38,484 bases of DNA from Kiritimatiellia bacterium. Lineage in GTDB: Bacteria; Verrucomicrobiota; Kiritimatiellia; RFP12; UBA1067. The first letter of the stretch is position 1; every line of letters begins with the position of its first letter. Location of the stretch: assembly GCA_024405395.1 (NCBI GenBank), contig JAKSOW010000015.1, positions 1 to 38,484 on the forward strand, written 5' to 3'. The notes under the pieces were generated by a model. The model saw only the letters and a list, made by a program, of their open reading frames with translations, was not told where the DNA came from and searched no databases. Both the position numbers and the translations under genes were made by a program. This document shows positions 25,404 through 33,958 of the stretch, piece by piece.

Positions 25404-26625
25404 AGAGCTCCTTCAGTCGGCCACAATCCGACCCCTTCGGCATCACGCTGAAGCTGAAGTCCTTCTTCGCCGAGGGCAGACGGTCGTCGGGGTCGACGCC
25501 CATGCGCTCGCAGATCGTGCCCAGGAAGTCCGGCGGCGTCACGGGGCGTTCCTTGACCTTATCGGTCGTGTCGTCGCTGACGCCCACGGCCACGCCACCC
25601 TTCAGGCCGCCGCCCGCGATCAACGCGGAGAAGCAGCGCGGGAAGTGGTTGCGCCCGCCATTCCAGGGGGCCTGACGGTCCACCTTCGGCACACGGCCGA
25701 ATTCGCCGGCAAGCCAGACGATCGTCGAATCGAGGAGGTTCTTTTCCTTGAGGTCCGTCAACAGCGCCGCGACCGCCTGGTCCATTTCATGCGTAGGGCG
25801 TTTCATCGTCTCGAAGTGCTTCTTGTGGGAGTCCCACCCGCCGTAGTTGACGCAAATGTAGGGCACGCCGTATTCCACCAGACGACGCGCCGCCAGCAGC
25901 TGCTGGCCAATGGTGGTCATGCCATAGCGCTCACGCATCTTCTTGTCTTCCTCGTCAAGATTGAAGGTCTTCGCGGCCGTACCCGTGATGATTTTCTGCG
26001 CATCGAGGCCCGCCTTTTCGAAGACGGGATCCACCGCCACGCGACTCACCCGCGCACAACGCGCGAAACGCTCCTTGATCTGAGCCTCGGTAAGGCCACC
26101 CGGCGGCACAATGCCGTCCACGATGAACTTCTTGGCCTTGGGGTCGCCGCCCGTCACCAGCGGCGCATAGGCGTCGCTCAGGAAGCCAAGCTCCGAGAAA
26201 CGCCCCTTCGGCTGCGTGAGGATCACAAACGGCGGCAGATCGCCCTCGTACTTCTTCTGCATGAGCATCGTCGAGGAGATGGCCGCGCCAACCGACGGAT
26301 ACGTGATGCCGTCGCCCGGCATATGTCCCGTCTGCATGATGTAGGCGGCCTTTTCATGGCCGGGGAACGGATGCGTCAACGTACGCACCACGGAATAGAG
26401 ATCCGCGCACTTGGCCAGTTCCGGCAGCCATTCGTGCACTTCGAAGCCGGCGTTCGTCTTGATGGACTTCAGGCCGTTGTTGTAGTCATACGGCGCACGC
26501 GGCTTCGGGTCAAAGGTCTCCAGCTGGCACGGACCGCCATTCTGCCAGATCTCGATGACGCTGGTCGCGAACTTCCGGGTCGTGGATGCCGGCGTAGCCG
26601 GCGTTTTGGCTTTCTGCGGTATCAT
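25396..26625 (-). CDS. DUF1501 protein without an export signal
   Basis: 409-residue DUF1501-family protein (alkaline-phosphatase/sulfatase-like fold, function not established). Family hallmarks: a GGPCQLETFDPKP segment near the start (usually GGPSQLDTFDPKP), EVHEWLPELAKCADLYSVVRT, HPFPGHEKAAYIMQTG, NYGGWDSH, and LAGEFGR followed by GRNHFPRCFSALIAGGG. Most DUF1501 proteins open with a twin-arginine signal just before this point; here the N-terminus (MIPQKAKTPATPASTTRKF) has none. The start ATG overlaps the upstream DUF1549/DUF1553 stop as ATGA, so the two are translationally coupled. It may be exported with its Tat-bearing partner or act inside the cell. Confidence 0.9.
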   Translation of the reverse strand: MIPQKAKTPATPASTTRKFATSVIEIWQNGGPCQLETFDPKPRAPYDYNNGLKSIKTNAGFEVHEWLPELAKCADLYSVVRTLTHPFPGHEKAAYIMQTGHMPGDGITYPSVGAAISSTMLMQKKYEGDLPPFVILTQPKGRFSELGFLSDAYAPLVTGGDPKAKKFIVDGIVPPGGLTEAQIKERFARCARVSRVAVDPVFEKAGLDAQKIITGTAAKTFNLDEEDKKMRERYGMTTIGQQLLAARRLVEYGVPYICVNYGGWDSHKKHFETMKRPTHEMDQAVAALLTDLKEKNLLDSTIVWLAGEFGRVPKVDRQAPWNGGRNHFPRCFSALIAGGGLKGGVAVGVSDDTTDKVKERPVTPPDFLGTICERMGVDPDDRLPSAKKDFSFSVMPKGSDCGRLKELYV

Positions 26626-27959
26626 ATGCGGTAGAGGAATTCACGGGTGTTGAGGAGATGCCACGCGATGTCGCGGGCGTTCACGTTTTCCTTCTTGTCG
26701 AAGAGGAAGTACTCCGCCTGATCCGGCGGACGCGAGAGGAAGCGCCAATAGAGATCCTCGATCTGGTGCTTGTGGTCAAGCTTGGCAAATTCAGGCAACT
26801 TCACCAGCGAGCCCAGGCCATCCCAGACGCGCGCCGAATTGTAGAGATACAGGCGCTGCTTGGCGGTGATCGTGTTGTCACGCTCTTCCATCAGGCCTTT
26901 GTCGCGCGTGGGCTTGCCGAAGAGGATGAGGAACGAGCTCGTGATGGAGCCGTCTTCCGTAAGCACCGATTTGCGCCGGGGCGGCAGGAAGGTATACGGC
27001 TCTGGTGCCGTCGACTCCAACGAACGCTCCAGTCCCGTGAAGCTGCAGATGATGTCATCCAGGACCTCGGCGTCCAGGCGACGCGCCGGGAAGCCGTTTG
27101 TCTTGCCCGGAGTCGCCGGCAGGGCCTTGTACATGGACGAATTGAACACATGGCGCAGCAGCGGCTTCAGACGCCAGCCACCGGCCTTGAACGCCGTGCT
27201 CCAGTTGTTCACCACTGTCTTTGGCGCCATGCCGCCAAACACCCACCAGTGCACGCGGTGAATGGGCGTCGCATAGAACTGCTTGGCGAGAGGCCCCTCC
27301 AGCTCGGCCATGAACGCCTCAGGCGTCGCATCAGCCGGACCGGGCTTAAGATGCACGATCTCTTCCTTCCATTCGCGGGTGTTCTTCCAGCCCACACGAG
27401 AGAAATAGCGCGCATATTGGGCGGTGGGCTTGAGCAGGAAGGCGTTTGACGCCATCTCGGAGAGCTCTTCCGGCACATGCGGCGACGAACGGTCGATCGC
27501 ACGCAGGAAGTTGGACTCCGGCACGCGGAAATTGCTGCCGCGTCCGAAAAGCAACGCCCGCGCAAAATCATTCCACGGCTCATCCCGAAGAATCGAGTTG
27601 CGCACGCGACGATGATACACGTAGACGGCGTTGGGCCAGAGGTTGATCGGGAACTCGCTCTTCACGCGCAGGAAGTCGCAGTAGCGCATCGACCAGTAGT
27701 CGGCGTAGTCCTGCGAATCCAGCAGCGTGTTCACCAGCTTTTCCTGTTTGCGGGAATCACGCGAGGCGATGTAGGCCTCCACCTCCGCGCGCGTGGGCAG
27801 GCGGCCACAGATGTCCAGATACAGCCGTCGGCACATCAGCGAAGCCTTCGCCGCCGGCGTGGAATAGGCATGCAGGTCATTCGCCCGTGCGGCGAAGGCC
27901 TCCTGCACCAGGGCGAACGACAGCGCGCCGCCCATGAATGTCCTTCGTGTTATGTCCAT
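26622..27959 (-). CDS. Tat-exported DUF1549/DUF1553 protein
   Basis: 445-residue protein joining a DUF1549-like N-terminal part (RRLYLDICGRLPTRAEVE, about 45-62, through WSMRYCDFLRVKSE) and a DUF1553-like C-terminal part (PARRLDAEVLDDIICSFTG, about 285-303; ILFGKPTRD; YWRFLSRPP near the end). The N-terminus has a Tat motif (ITRRTFMGG) and a signal ending near AFAA. Such proteins are abundant in Planctomycetes and relatives, usually beside DUF1501 and often with an N-terminal cytochrome c (PSCyt1) domain; this one is short and has no CXXCH. An AAGGAAGG ribosome site precedes the ATG; the MBL-fold gene lies 22 bp upstream. Function unknown; association with polysaccharide degradation is a literature-level inference. 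Confidence 0.88.
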   Translation of the reverse strand: MDITRRTFMGGALSFALVQEAFAARANDLHAYSTPAAKASLMCRRLYLDICGRLPTRAEVEAYIASRDSRKQEKLVNTLLDSQDYADYWSMRYCDFLRVKSEFPINLWPNAVYVYHRRVRNSILRDEPWNDFARALLFGRGSNFRVPESNFLRAIDRSSPHVPEELSEMASNAFLLKPTAQYARYFSRVGWKNTREWKEEIVHLKPGPADATPEAFMAELEGPLAKQFYATPIHRVHWWVFGGMAPKTVVNNWSTAFKAGGWRLKPLLRHVFNSSMYKALPATPGKTNGFPARRLDAEVLDDIICSFTGLERSLESTAPEPYTFLPPRRKSVLTEDGSITSSFLILFGKPTRDKGLMEERDNTITAKQRLYLYNSARVWDGLGSLVKLPEFAKLDHKHQIEDLYWRFLSRPPDQAEYFLFDKKENVNARDIAWHLLNTREFLYRI

Positions 27960-27981
27960 ACCCTTTTTCCTTCCTTCAAAA

Positions 27982-29268
27982 CTAGACAGAGGCCCACGTG
28001 CCCAGCACCTTCATCGACTCGTCGGCGGACTCCAGCACATGCACCTTCCACGACGTGCCGCCCGGGGCGACGCGCACCACCACATGGCCACCGGGGGCCA
28101 CGTCACGCCACCAGTCCTTGCCCGCATAGATGCGCGGCGGCTCCTCCGGGATGAACGTGGGGAAGACCATGCGCCCGCCTGGATAGAGTGCGCGCGAGGC
28201 CATGCCGTCCGACATGTTGCAGTCGCAGATGTGTCGCGGGCACCACACGTTGATCACATACGCCGCCGCCTTCACCTCCCGGCAGAAGCTCGCCCGCATC
28301 GCGTCTTTAGTGGAGTGATGGTTAGCCTTGCACACCGTGACAGGCCCCACCATCTTTCCGACCAGCCCCTCATAGTCGACCGGCTTGCCCTCGGGCCCCG
28401 CCAGATCCACGCTCACGTCGCCGCCGGTGAAGAATGAGAACGGCCCATAGTCGATCCGAAAGCCCATCGACAGCGCGTTCTGCGTGATCTTCTGCTTGCC
28501 CGTGGCCTTCACGTAGGCCCCGGCGTAGTCAAAGGCCTCTTCGCCCTTCCCGGTCCAGCACACGCCGTTGGCGCAGATGTTCCGGACGGAAAACGTCTTG
28601 GCGTAGCGCCCTTCGGCGTCATGCTGCAGGCGGATCTGATCCCGCGCGCCCGGACGGAACGCCTCCTGCTCCAGGCCGTATTCCCGCTTCTTGGCCGCCA
28701 CAAATGCCTCCATCATCTCGCGGCCAGGCGTGTCATCCGTGCCATATTGGCCATGATTCGGGAACTGATGGTCATAGAAGCGTTTGACTTTGAAATTCTC
28801 CCCCACAAGCGCAAGACCACATACCCGCCGCCCATCCCGAGCCGCCACAGTCCGCAGCAGCGGCGCGCCCGAATGGTCGTTATGCCAATGCGACAGCATC
28901 ATGTAGTCGAGCGTGTCCAGACCCGGCGCCACACGCTGGATGTAACGCGTCACCCATTCGCCGCCCAGACGCGCCGCCGACGGCAGACGCGGAATGAACT
29001 GCAGCTCGTGCGGACGGAAATAATCCCCCGTGTCGTTCACCATGGCGGTACCGTCCGGGAAGCGGTAGAACATCGATTCGCCGCATCCCGTGTAGATGAA
29101 ATGAAGCTCCAGCTCGCCCGGCCGCCACACGCGCAAGGGGCTGCCATTTTCAGGTGCGTTCGGCACAGGCACCAGGCGCTCACCAGGCGTGGTGGCGGTG
29201 TAGCCCGCAGAACAACCGGCAGCCGCAGCAGCCGTCAGAAAATGGCGTCTAGATATCACGCCCCCCAT
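27982..29268 (-). CDS. Tat-exported metallo-beta-lactamase-fold hydrolase
   Basis: 428-residue protein with a Tat motif (ISRRHFLTA) and lipobox-like AAAGC (Cys19), so it is probably exported. The MBL metal site is SHWHNDHSG (His127, His129, Asp131, His132), placing it in the ComEC/Rec2-like hydrolase group by pattern; further likely ligands are in FFTGGDVS and KANHHSTKD. Eleven cysteines are scattered through the protein. The ATG at 29266-29268 has no ribosome site; a GTG at 29257-29259, three codons later, fits a leaderless start from the promoter-like site that overlaps the ATG and would give MISRRHFL. It leads the long unit running to 13324. The substrate is not evident. Confidence 0.82.
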   Translation of the reverse strand: MGGVISRRHFLTAAAAAGCSAGYTATTPGERLVPVPNAPENGSPLRVWRPGELELHFIYTGCGESMFYRFPDGTAMVNDTGDYFRPHELQFIPRLPSAARLGGEWVTRYIQRVAPGLDTLDYMMLSHWHNDHSGAPLLRTVAARDGRRVCGLALVGENFKVKRFYDHQFPNHGQYGTDDTPGREMMEAFVAAKKREYGLEQEAFRPGARDQIRLQHDAEGRYAKTFSVRNICANGVCWTGKGEEAFDYAGAYVKATGKQKITQNALSMGFRIDYGPFSFFTGGDVSVDLAGPEGKPVDYEGLVGKMVGPVTVCKANHHSTKDAMRASFCREVKAAAYVINVWCPRHICDCNMSDGMASRALYPGGRMVFPTFIPEEPPRIYAGKDWWRDVAPGGHVVVRVAPGGTSWKVHVLESADESMKVLGTWASV

Positions 29269-29295
29269 TCTACCAAAAAAACGTCAAAAAGACAA
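29267..29295 (-). promoter_or_regulatory. Promoter-like pair overlapping the MBL-fold gene start
   Basis: Minus strand: -35 TTGTCT (29290-29295), 17-bp spacer containing a T-rich tract, -10 TAGAAT (29267-29272). The -10 box overlaps the annotated ATG, so transcription would start near 29260, directly before a GTG in frame. This suggests a leaderless or near-leaderless mRNA, or that the real promoter lies elsewhere in the 60-bp gap. Confidence 0.4.
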
Positions 29296-29328
29296 CATTC
29301 ACGCACACGTATTCATGCAAAGTAAGGC

Positions 29329-31899
29329 TCAGTTCTCGTCGGACAGCACGTCCACGCCCACAAGCGACCCAAAGAACTCCCAGTCGTCAAGGCGCCAGAC
29401 CTCCCGTCCACAAGCATCATATTCGCCCAAATGCGGTGCCCGCCCAGGCGCGTAGACGTCCTCTGGCTGCGGGTGACACCGATAGACATGGCCGCTCGCC
29501 CGTACGGCACACGCCACATGCCGTTCAGGGAAGGCGTAGTCCGCATGTGTGGCCACGAGCTGACGAGCCGCATCGTATTCCAGAAACTTAGGGCGGGCAG
29601 ACTTCGCACCAGGCGGCACGACCTTCACGCAGAAGCCTCCATTCGGCAGATCCATTACGGCTTCGGCCCCATTCAGGTGCTCGTCCCGGAAGACGTCCAC
29701 CACCTTCTGCGCCTTCAGGTCCACCACCATGAAGCCACGGCGGCAGACAATGCGGTACTTGAGCTCATCCGCGCCGCCTACGCGCGCAAGATCCTTTACC
29801 GGGCGCTCCACATCCACCGCCGCCGCCAAGGCACTTGGACGCGACGTATCGTAAAGCAGCACCCGCGGACGCGCCTCGTCCGCCAGAACCAGCCGCCGCA
29901 GCGGCGGCCGCGCAGCCGGCGTCTTCAGACAGGGATGTTCATTGCGATGCACCATCCCCAGGCTCTTGATCGCGGCGGCATAGGCGCTCGGCAAATTGGT
30001 CGCCGGGTCCGGATACACCCGCACCTGGGGCGATCCCCAGAAGTGGTATTTCTCGTGCAGACCCTGCGGATAGGCATGGTAGGCGGGATTCTTGGGGACG
30101 CCGACCTTAAGCCGCGCCTTCAACGCCGGCAAGTGATCCGCGTACAATGCCCGCGGCGACACCCCCAGCTCCCAGCACAAGGTCGCCGCCAGGCCCACCG
30201 CCTCCGCCAACATGCCCAACGTGCGCTGTACCCGCACGGCCGCCAGCGCCACATGGCTCACGCTGATGTGGCGCCCCGCCAGAAAGAGGTTCGGGCAGTT
30301 CCGTGCGTACAGGCACCGATACGGCACCGAAACGACGCGCGGCCCAAAGCCGCGGTGATACGCGCACGAACGGAACGGCTCCTTGAACGCCGCCGCATTG
30401 CGGGGATCGGGGAAATGCTGGTCGATGTCCCACGTGACGGCAGCCGTGCCATCCGGGAACGTCCGCTGCCCCTCCAGGTCATTCTGCGTGAAGACATAGT
30501 CGCCCACCACACGGCAGCCCTCGCGCTTGCCGCCGATGGGAGATATCCAGCTGAAGCGGTCGCGGGCAAAGTCCCCTTTACGCGGCGAGACGTTCTTGAG
30601 GTAATGCCAATTCGAGAAGATCGCCAGGAGGCCCCAATCGCGGATGGTCTCCGTTTCCCGCGCCATGTCGCGGTATTGCCCCGCCTCCTGGGCCCAACCG
30701 CCCGTGCGCGAGTACGTGGCGCTGGATTCGTCAATCGCCAGCGCCCAGGCCGAGATGTCAGGGAAAGGAACGGTGCGTGGCTCCTTGCGTGTGGTCCACT
30801 GGATGGAATGCCCCATCACCAGACGGTCCGCCTGGACAGGCGCCGAAATCTCGCCAAACGCCGACCGTGCTTCGCGTCCGTACATAGTCGCGCAGCCCGC
30901 CAGCCGCGCCAGCACCGCATCACCCGTCGCATCACAGAAAAGCCGCGCCCGCCAGCGCGTACGTGCGCCTGTACGCGTATTGCGCGACACCACGGCGGCG
31001 ATGGCCCCCACGCCGTTCGTCTCCACGGCGTAGACACGCTCGCCCGTGCGCAGCGACAGATACTTGGCCTGCACGCCGGCCCGACACGAATTCAGCTTGC
31101 GCCGATCCTCGTAGTCTTCGGCCCGATCCACGCTGCCGCCGCCCAGAATGGGCGCAATTGACTCCACCACATTCCCCAAGGCCTGATTTTCGCCCACATG
31201 AATGTCACCGCCCAGACCCACACGCACTTCCGACGAATTGCATCCGCCCACCACGTCTCGATCCTGCAGGAGAAGCGTGCGCATGGTGCCGCGCGCCGCC
31301 GCCTGCGCCGCGCAGAGGCCCGAAATGCCGCCGCCCGCCACCAGAAAATCAAAGGTCCCGCCCTCGCGGATCGTTGGTGCCTGATGCATTCGGCGCAAGG
31401 CCTCCAGAGCCGCCTCATCCGACGCCGTCCTTACCAGCGCCACGGCGTCGCAACGTCCGTTGAACCCCGTGAGGTCGTGAAGCGCCAGCCTGTGGCGTCC
31501 GGCGGACAAGTCAACCGCGCCGGCCTCCACCCAATGCCAATCGCGCCCATCTACGCCCAATTCCGCCGGAAGTTCACGGCCATCCAGCAGAATCCGGAAG
31601 CGTCCCGGTGCGGCAGACGTCCATTCGCCCGCCCAATTTCGGGTACGCGCCCAGACATGATAGACCCCCGCCGTCTGGACGTCGAGTGTCGTCACCGCAT
31701 CCGCGACAGGCTCGCCATAGCCATGGGCCATCACATAGGAGGATCCTATTTCGCCCATCGACGAAGGATCCAGCGTCCAGCCTCCCAGATCCGTGAAGTT
31801 CTCGCACTCGACATACAGGTCGGTCACAGAGCCCCACACGGCCACACCCTGCAGCAAGGCGAGAGCCAGCAGCTTTGACTTCAAGTTGAATTTACGCAT
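29329..31899 (-). CDS. Secreted FAD-dependent oxidoreductase with N-terminal carbohydrate-binding-like domain
   Basis: 856-residue exported flavoprotein. Residues 1-23 are a signal peptide. Residues 27-157 form a beta-sandwich-like domain (YVECENFTDLGGW at its start, GVYHVWARTRNWAG, and a closing NGRCDAVALVR) of the kind seen in sugar-binding modules. The FAD_oxidored domain starts at about 183 with FDFLVAGGGISGLCAA, followed by DVVGGCNSSEVRVGLGG and FCDATGDAVLARLAG, to about 600. The last 220 residues are beta-rich, with repeated short strands like a partial propeller. A GGGGAG ribosome site lies upstream in the 33-bp gap after dnaG. It shares the FAD domain type with the protein at 14150-16840 but a different domain layout. 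The substrate is unknown. Confidence 0.86.
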   Translation of the reverse strand: MRKFNLKSKLLALALLQGVAVWGSVTDLYVECENFTDLGGWTLDPSSMGEIGSSYVMAHGYGEPVADAVTTLDVQTAGVYHVWARTRNWAGEWTSAAPGRFRILLDGRELPAELGVDGRDWHWVEAGAVDLSAGRHRLALHDLTGFNGRCDAVALVRTASDEAALEALRRMHQAPTIREGGTFDFLVAGGGISGLCAAQAAARGTMRTLLLQDRDVVGGCNSSEVRVGLGGDIHVGENQALGNVVESIAPILGGGSVDRAEDYEDRRKLNSCRAGVQAKYLSLRTGERVYAVETNGVGAIAAVVSRNTRTGARTRWRARLFCDATGDAVLARLAGCATMYGREARSAFGEISAPVQADRLVMGHSIQWTTRKEPRTVPFPDISAWALAIDESSATYSRTGGWAQEAGQYRDMARETETIRDWGLLAIFSNWHYLKNVSPRKGDFARDRFSWISPIGGKREGCRVVGDYVFTQNDLEGQRTFPDGTAAVTWDIDQHFPDPRNAAAFKEPFRSCAYHRGFGPRVVSVPYRCLYARNCPNLFLAGRHISVSHVALAAVRVQRTLGMLAEAVGLAATLCWELGVSPRALYADHLPALKARLKVGVPKNPAYHAYPQGLHEKYHFWGSPQVRVYPDPATNLPSAYAAAIKSLGMVHRNEHPCLKTPAARPPLRRLVLADEARPRVLLYDTSRPSALAAAVDVERPVKDLARVGGADELKYRIVCRRGFMVVDLKAQKVVDVFRDEHLNGAEAVMDLPNGGFCVKVVPPGAKSARPKFLEYDAARQLVATHADYAFPERHVACAVRASGHVYRCHPQPEDVYAPGRAPHLGEYDACGREVWRLDDWEFFGSLVGVDVLSDEN

Positions 31900-31932
31900 G
31901 GCCCAGTCTCCCCTCTCTCGGCGGGCGAAGGT

Positions 31933-33951
31933 CTAGTTAAGCGAATCGACCACCATCAGGGGACGTATCACATCCCATCTGTCACGTTGAAATCTGCGCG
32001 CCAACACGGAATAGGAAAGCCGCCGACGGTCGTTTTCCTCCGAAGAGGTGATGTCTAAAGTCCCTTGCCGACGCCGTATCGCCGCCTGCCAGATCTGCCG
32101 CAGCAGATCTTCCAGAATGCGCGCAGGCGACAGCTCGGTGAGCCCGCCACGATCAGCCGCGATGAGAATCTTGTCCAGCCAACGGCACTCTTCAGGCGGC
32201 AGAGCACTGCGCAGCGCGGCAATCTCATCGGAACTGGTCTCCAGCTCCTTCAGCCAGGCCGTCACAAAGGCGCGCGTGAAGTCATGGGCGAAGACCTCCA
32301 TCGGCGCGCACCCGCGCACCATCGCCGCCAGCTCGGCATCACGCTCGTGCACGAAGAGGAATTCGCAGAGGGCCGTCTCGCGGGGCGGCGGCGGGTTGTT
32401 GACGGGGGCCGCCGCATCGTGCGAATCGTCACTTTCCGCCATCTCGGCGAAGTCGGGGCCATAGAGAATCTCGTCCGGAACATCTGCAAGATCCGCAGGG
32501 ACGGGCGCGGGGGCCGCATTCCGAACGACGGAAGCGCTTGGCGTCTGCGCGGCCGCAGTTGCCGCGTTCGTCTTCGAAACAGAAGCAGAGGCCTTCGTGG
32601 TGGCGGCCGGCGAGGCGAATGTCCGTGACGCATTGGCCTTGACTTTGGCCAAATCCTCCTCCAGCGCAGACACGGGCACGCCCAGAAGCTTGGCCGCCTC
32701 CGCCAGCAAGGACGCCCGCATCACGGCCGACGTGCACAGCGCAATCGTCTCCAGCACGGCGCGACTCACCCGCGTGAAGGCGTCTATGGAATCCGGATGC
32801 GCTTCCTTTGCGCGCAGTACGCGCACCTGAAATGACGTGATGGACTCTGCGGCGTCCAGACAGGCCTGGAACGCCTCGGTGCCCTTCGTGCGCAGCAATG
32901 AGTCAGGGTCCTCCCCTTCCGGCAGCGTCGCCACGCGCACGGGAATCTCGGCGGCAAGAAATCCGCCGCCCGTGCGCAGTGCCGCCTTCTGCCCGGCGCC
33001 GTCGGCGTCGAAAACCAGCACCACCGAATCGGCGCAGCGTTTGAGCACCTGCACATGCTCCTTGGTGAATGAGGTACCCTGACTCGCCACCGCCACATTG
33101 AAGCCGCAGGCATGACAGCGGATGACATCGATCTGCCCTTCGCAGACGATCGCCTCACGACGCGGCGCCTTGACGATGTTGCCGGCGGCCTGGTCAAGCG
33201 CATAGAGGATATCCGACTTCTTGAAGAGGACTGTCTCGGGCGAATTGACGTATTTGCCGCCGCGCATCTTGGCCTTGTCCGTCTCCAGCGTGCGGCACGA
33301 AAAGGCGACCGTGCGTCCGCTCTTGTCGCGAATCGGGAATACGACGCGTCCCGCAAAGCGATTGTACCAGTTCCCGCCGGGGAAACGCGGCGGCAGCAAC
33401 ACACCCGCCGCCTGCAGTTCCTCCGGCTTGAAGCCGTTCTTCTCTGCCCAAGTCAGCATCGCCCGCGACGATATGGGCGCGTAGCCAATCTGAAAACGCT
33501 CGGCGATGTCGCCGTCCAGCGCCCGGCTCGTCAGGTAGTCGCGCGCCGGCTGCGCCTCCTTGATCTGAAGCAGACAGCGCCGATAAAAGGCCGCGAGTTC
33601 GGCATGCATCGCCAGAAGCCGCTTGCGCATGCCTGCCTGGGGGTCCTCCTTCTCCTCGATCGTCACGCCGCAGCGCTCCGCCAGCTTCTTGACGGCCTCG
33701 ATGAACGTGAGGCCTTCCTGTTTCTGCACGAACTTGAACACGTTGCCCGACTCGCCGCAGCCAAAGCAATGGTAGAAGCCACGGTCTGGATGAATGACGA
33801 ACGACGGCGTCTTCTCGTGGTGAAACGGACAACAGGCCTTGTAGTCGGCCCCTGCTCGGCGCACCTGTATGCCATAGGAAGAAATCAGGTCCGCCAAGTC
33901 AACACGGCCCTTTATCTCCTCGAGCACGGAATCTGGAATGGAATAGGCCAT
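31933..33951 (-). CDS. dnaG: DNA primase
   Basis: 672-residue primase that makes RNA primers for replication. The CHC2 zinc finger is complete: Cys41-X2-His44-X17-Cys62-X2-Cys65. The catalytic core follows, with the Toprim glutamate in IVCEGQIDVI (Glu271) and the acidic motif FDADGAGQKAA (Asp315, Asp317). A low-complexity Ala/Ser/Thr/Pro linker (about 470-520) separates it from the C-terminal helicase-binding domain. The ATG at 33949-33951 gives MAYSIPDSVLEEI, the expected primase start; the open frame upstream adds 32 unlike residues and overlaps the neighbouring gene. Unusually, it is not next to rpsU or rpoD but 7 bp after a giant secreted protein gene and 33 bp before a secreted flavoprotein gene. 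Confidence 0.96.
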   Translation of the reverse strand: MAYSIPDSVLEEIKGRVDLADLISSYGIQVRRAGADYKACCPFHHEKTPSFVIHPDRGFYHCFGCGESGNVFKFVQKQEGLTFIEAVKKLAERCGVTIEEKEDPQAGMRKRLLAMHAELAAFYRRCLLQIKEAQPARDYLTSRALDGDIAERFQIGYAPISSRAMLTWAEKNGFKPEELQAAGVLLPPRFPGGNWYNRFAGRVVFPIRDKSGRTVAFSCRTLETDKAKMRGGKYVNSPETVLFKKSDILYALDQAAGNIVKAPRREAIVCEGQIDVIRCHACGFNVAVASQGTSFTKEHVQVLKRCADSVVLVFDADGAGQKAALRTGGGFLAAEIPVRVATLPEGEDPDSLLRTKGTEAFQACLDAAESITSFQVRVLRAKEAHPDSIDAFTRVSRAVLETIALCTSAVMRASLLAEAAKLLGVPVSALEEDLAKVKANASRTFASPAATTKASASVSKTNAATAAAQTPSASVVRNAAPAPVPADLADVPDEILYGPDFAEMAESDDSHDAAAPVNNPPPPRETALCEFLFVHERDAELAAMVRGCAPMEVFAHDFTRAFVTAWLKELETSSDEIAALRSALPPEECRWLDKILIAADRGGLTELSPARILEDLLRQIWQAAIRRRQGTLDITSSEENDRRRLSYSVLARRFQRDRWDVIRPLMVVDSLN

Positions 33952-33958
33952 GGGCTGA

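Noticed and set aside
29273..29295. Possible intrinsic terminator (GTCTTTTTGAC followed by a T-run on the minus strand) after the FAD oxidoreductase gene
   Set aside because: The stem is only 3-4 bp with an A/T loop, too weak for a terminator; the T-rich tract better fits the spacer of the promoter-like pair.
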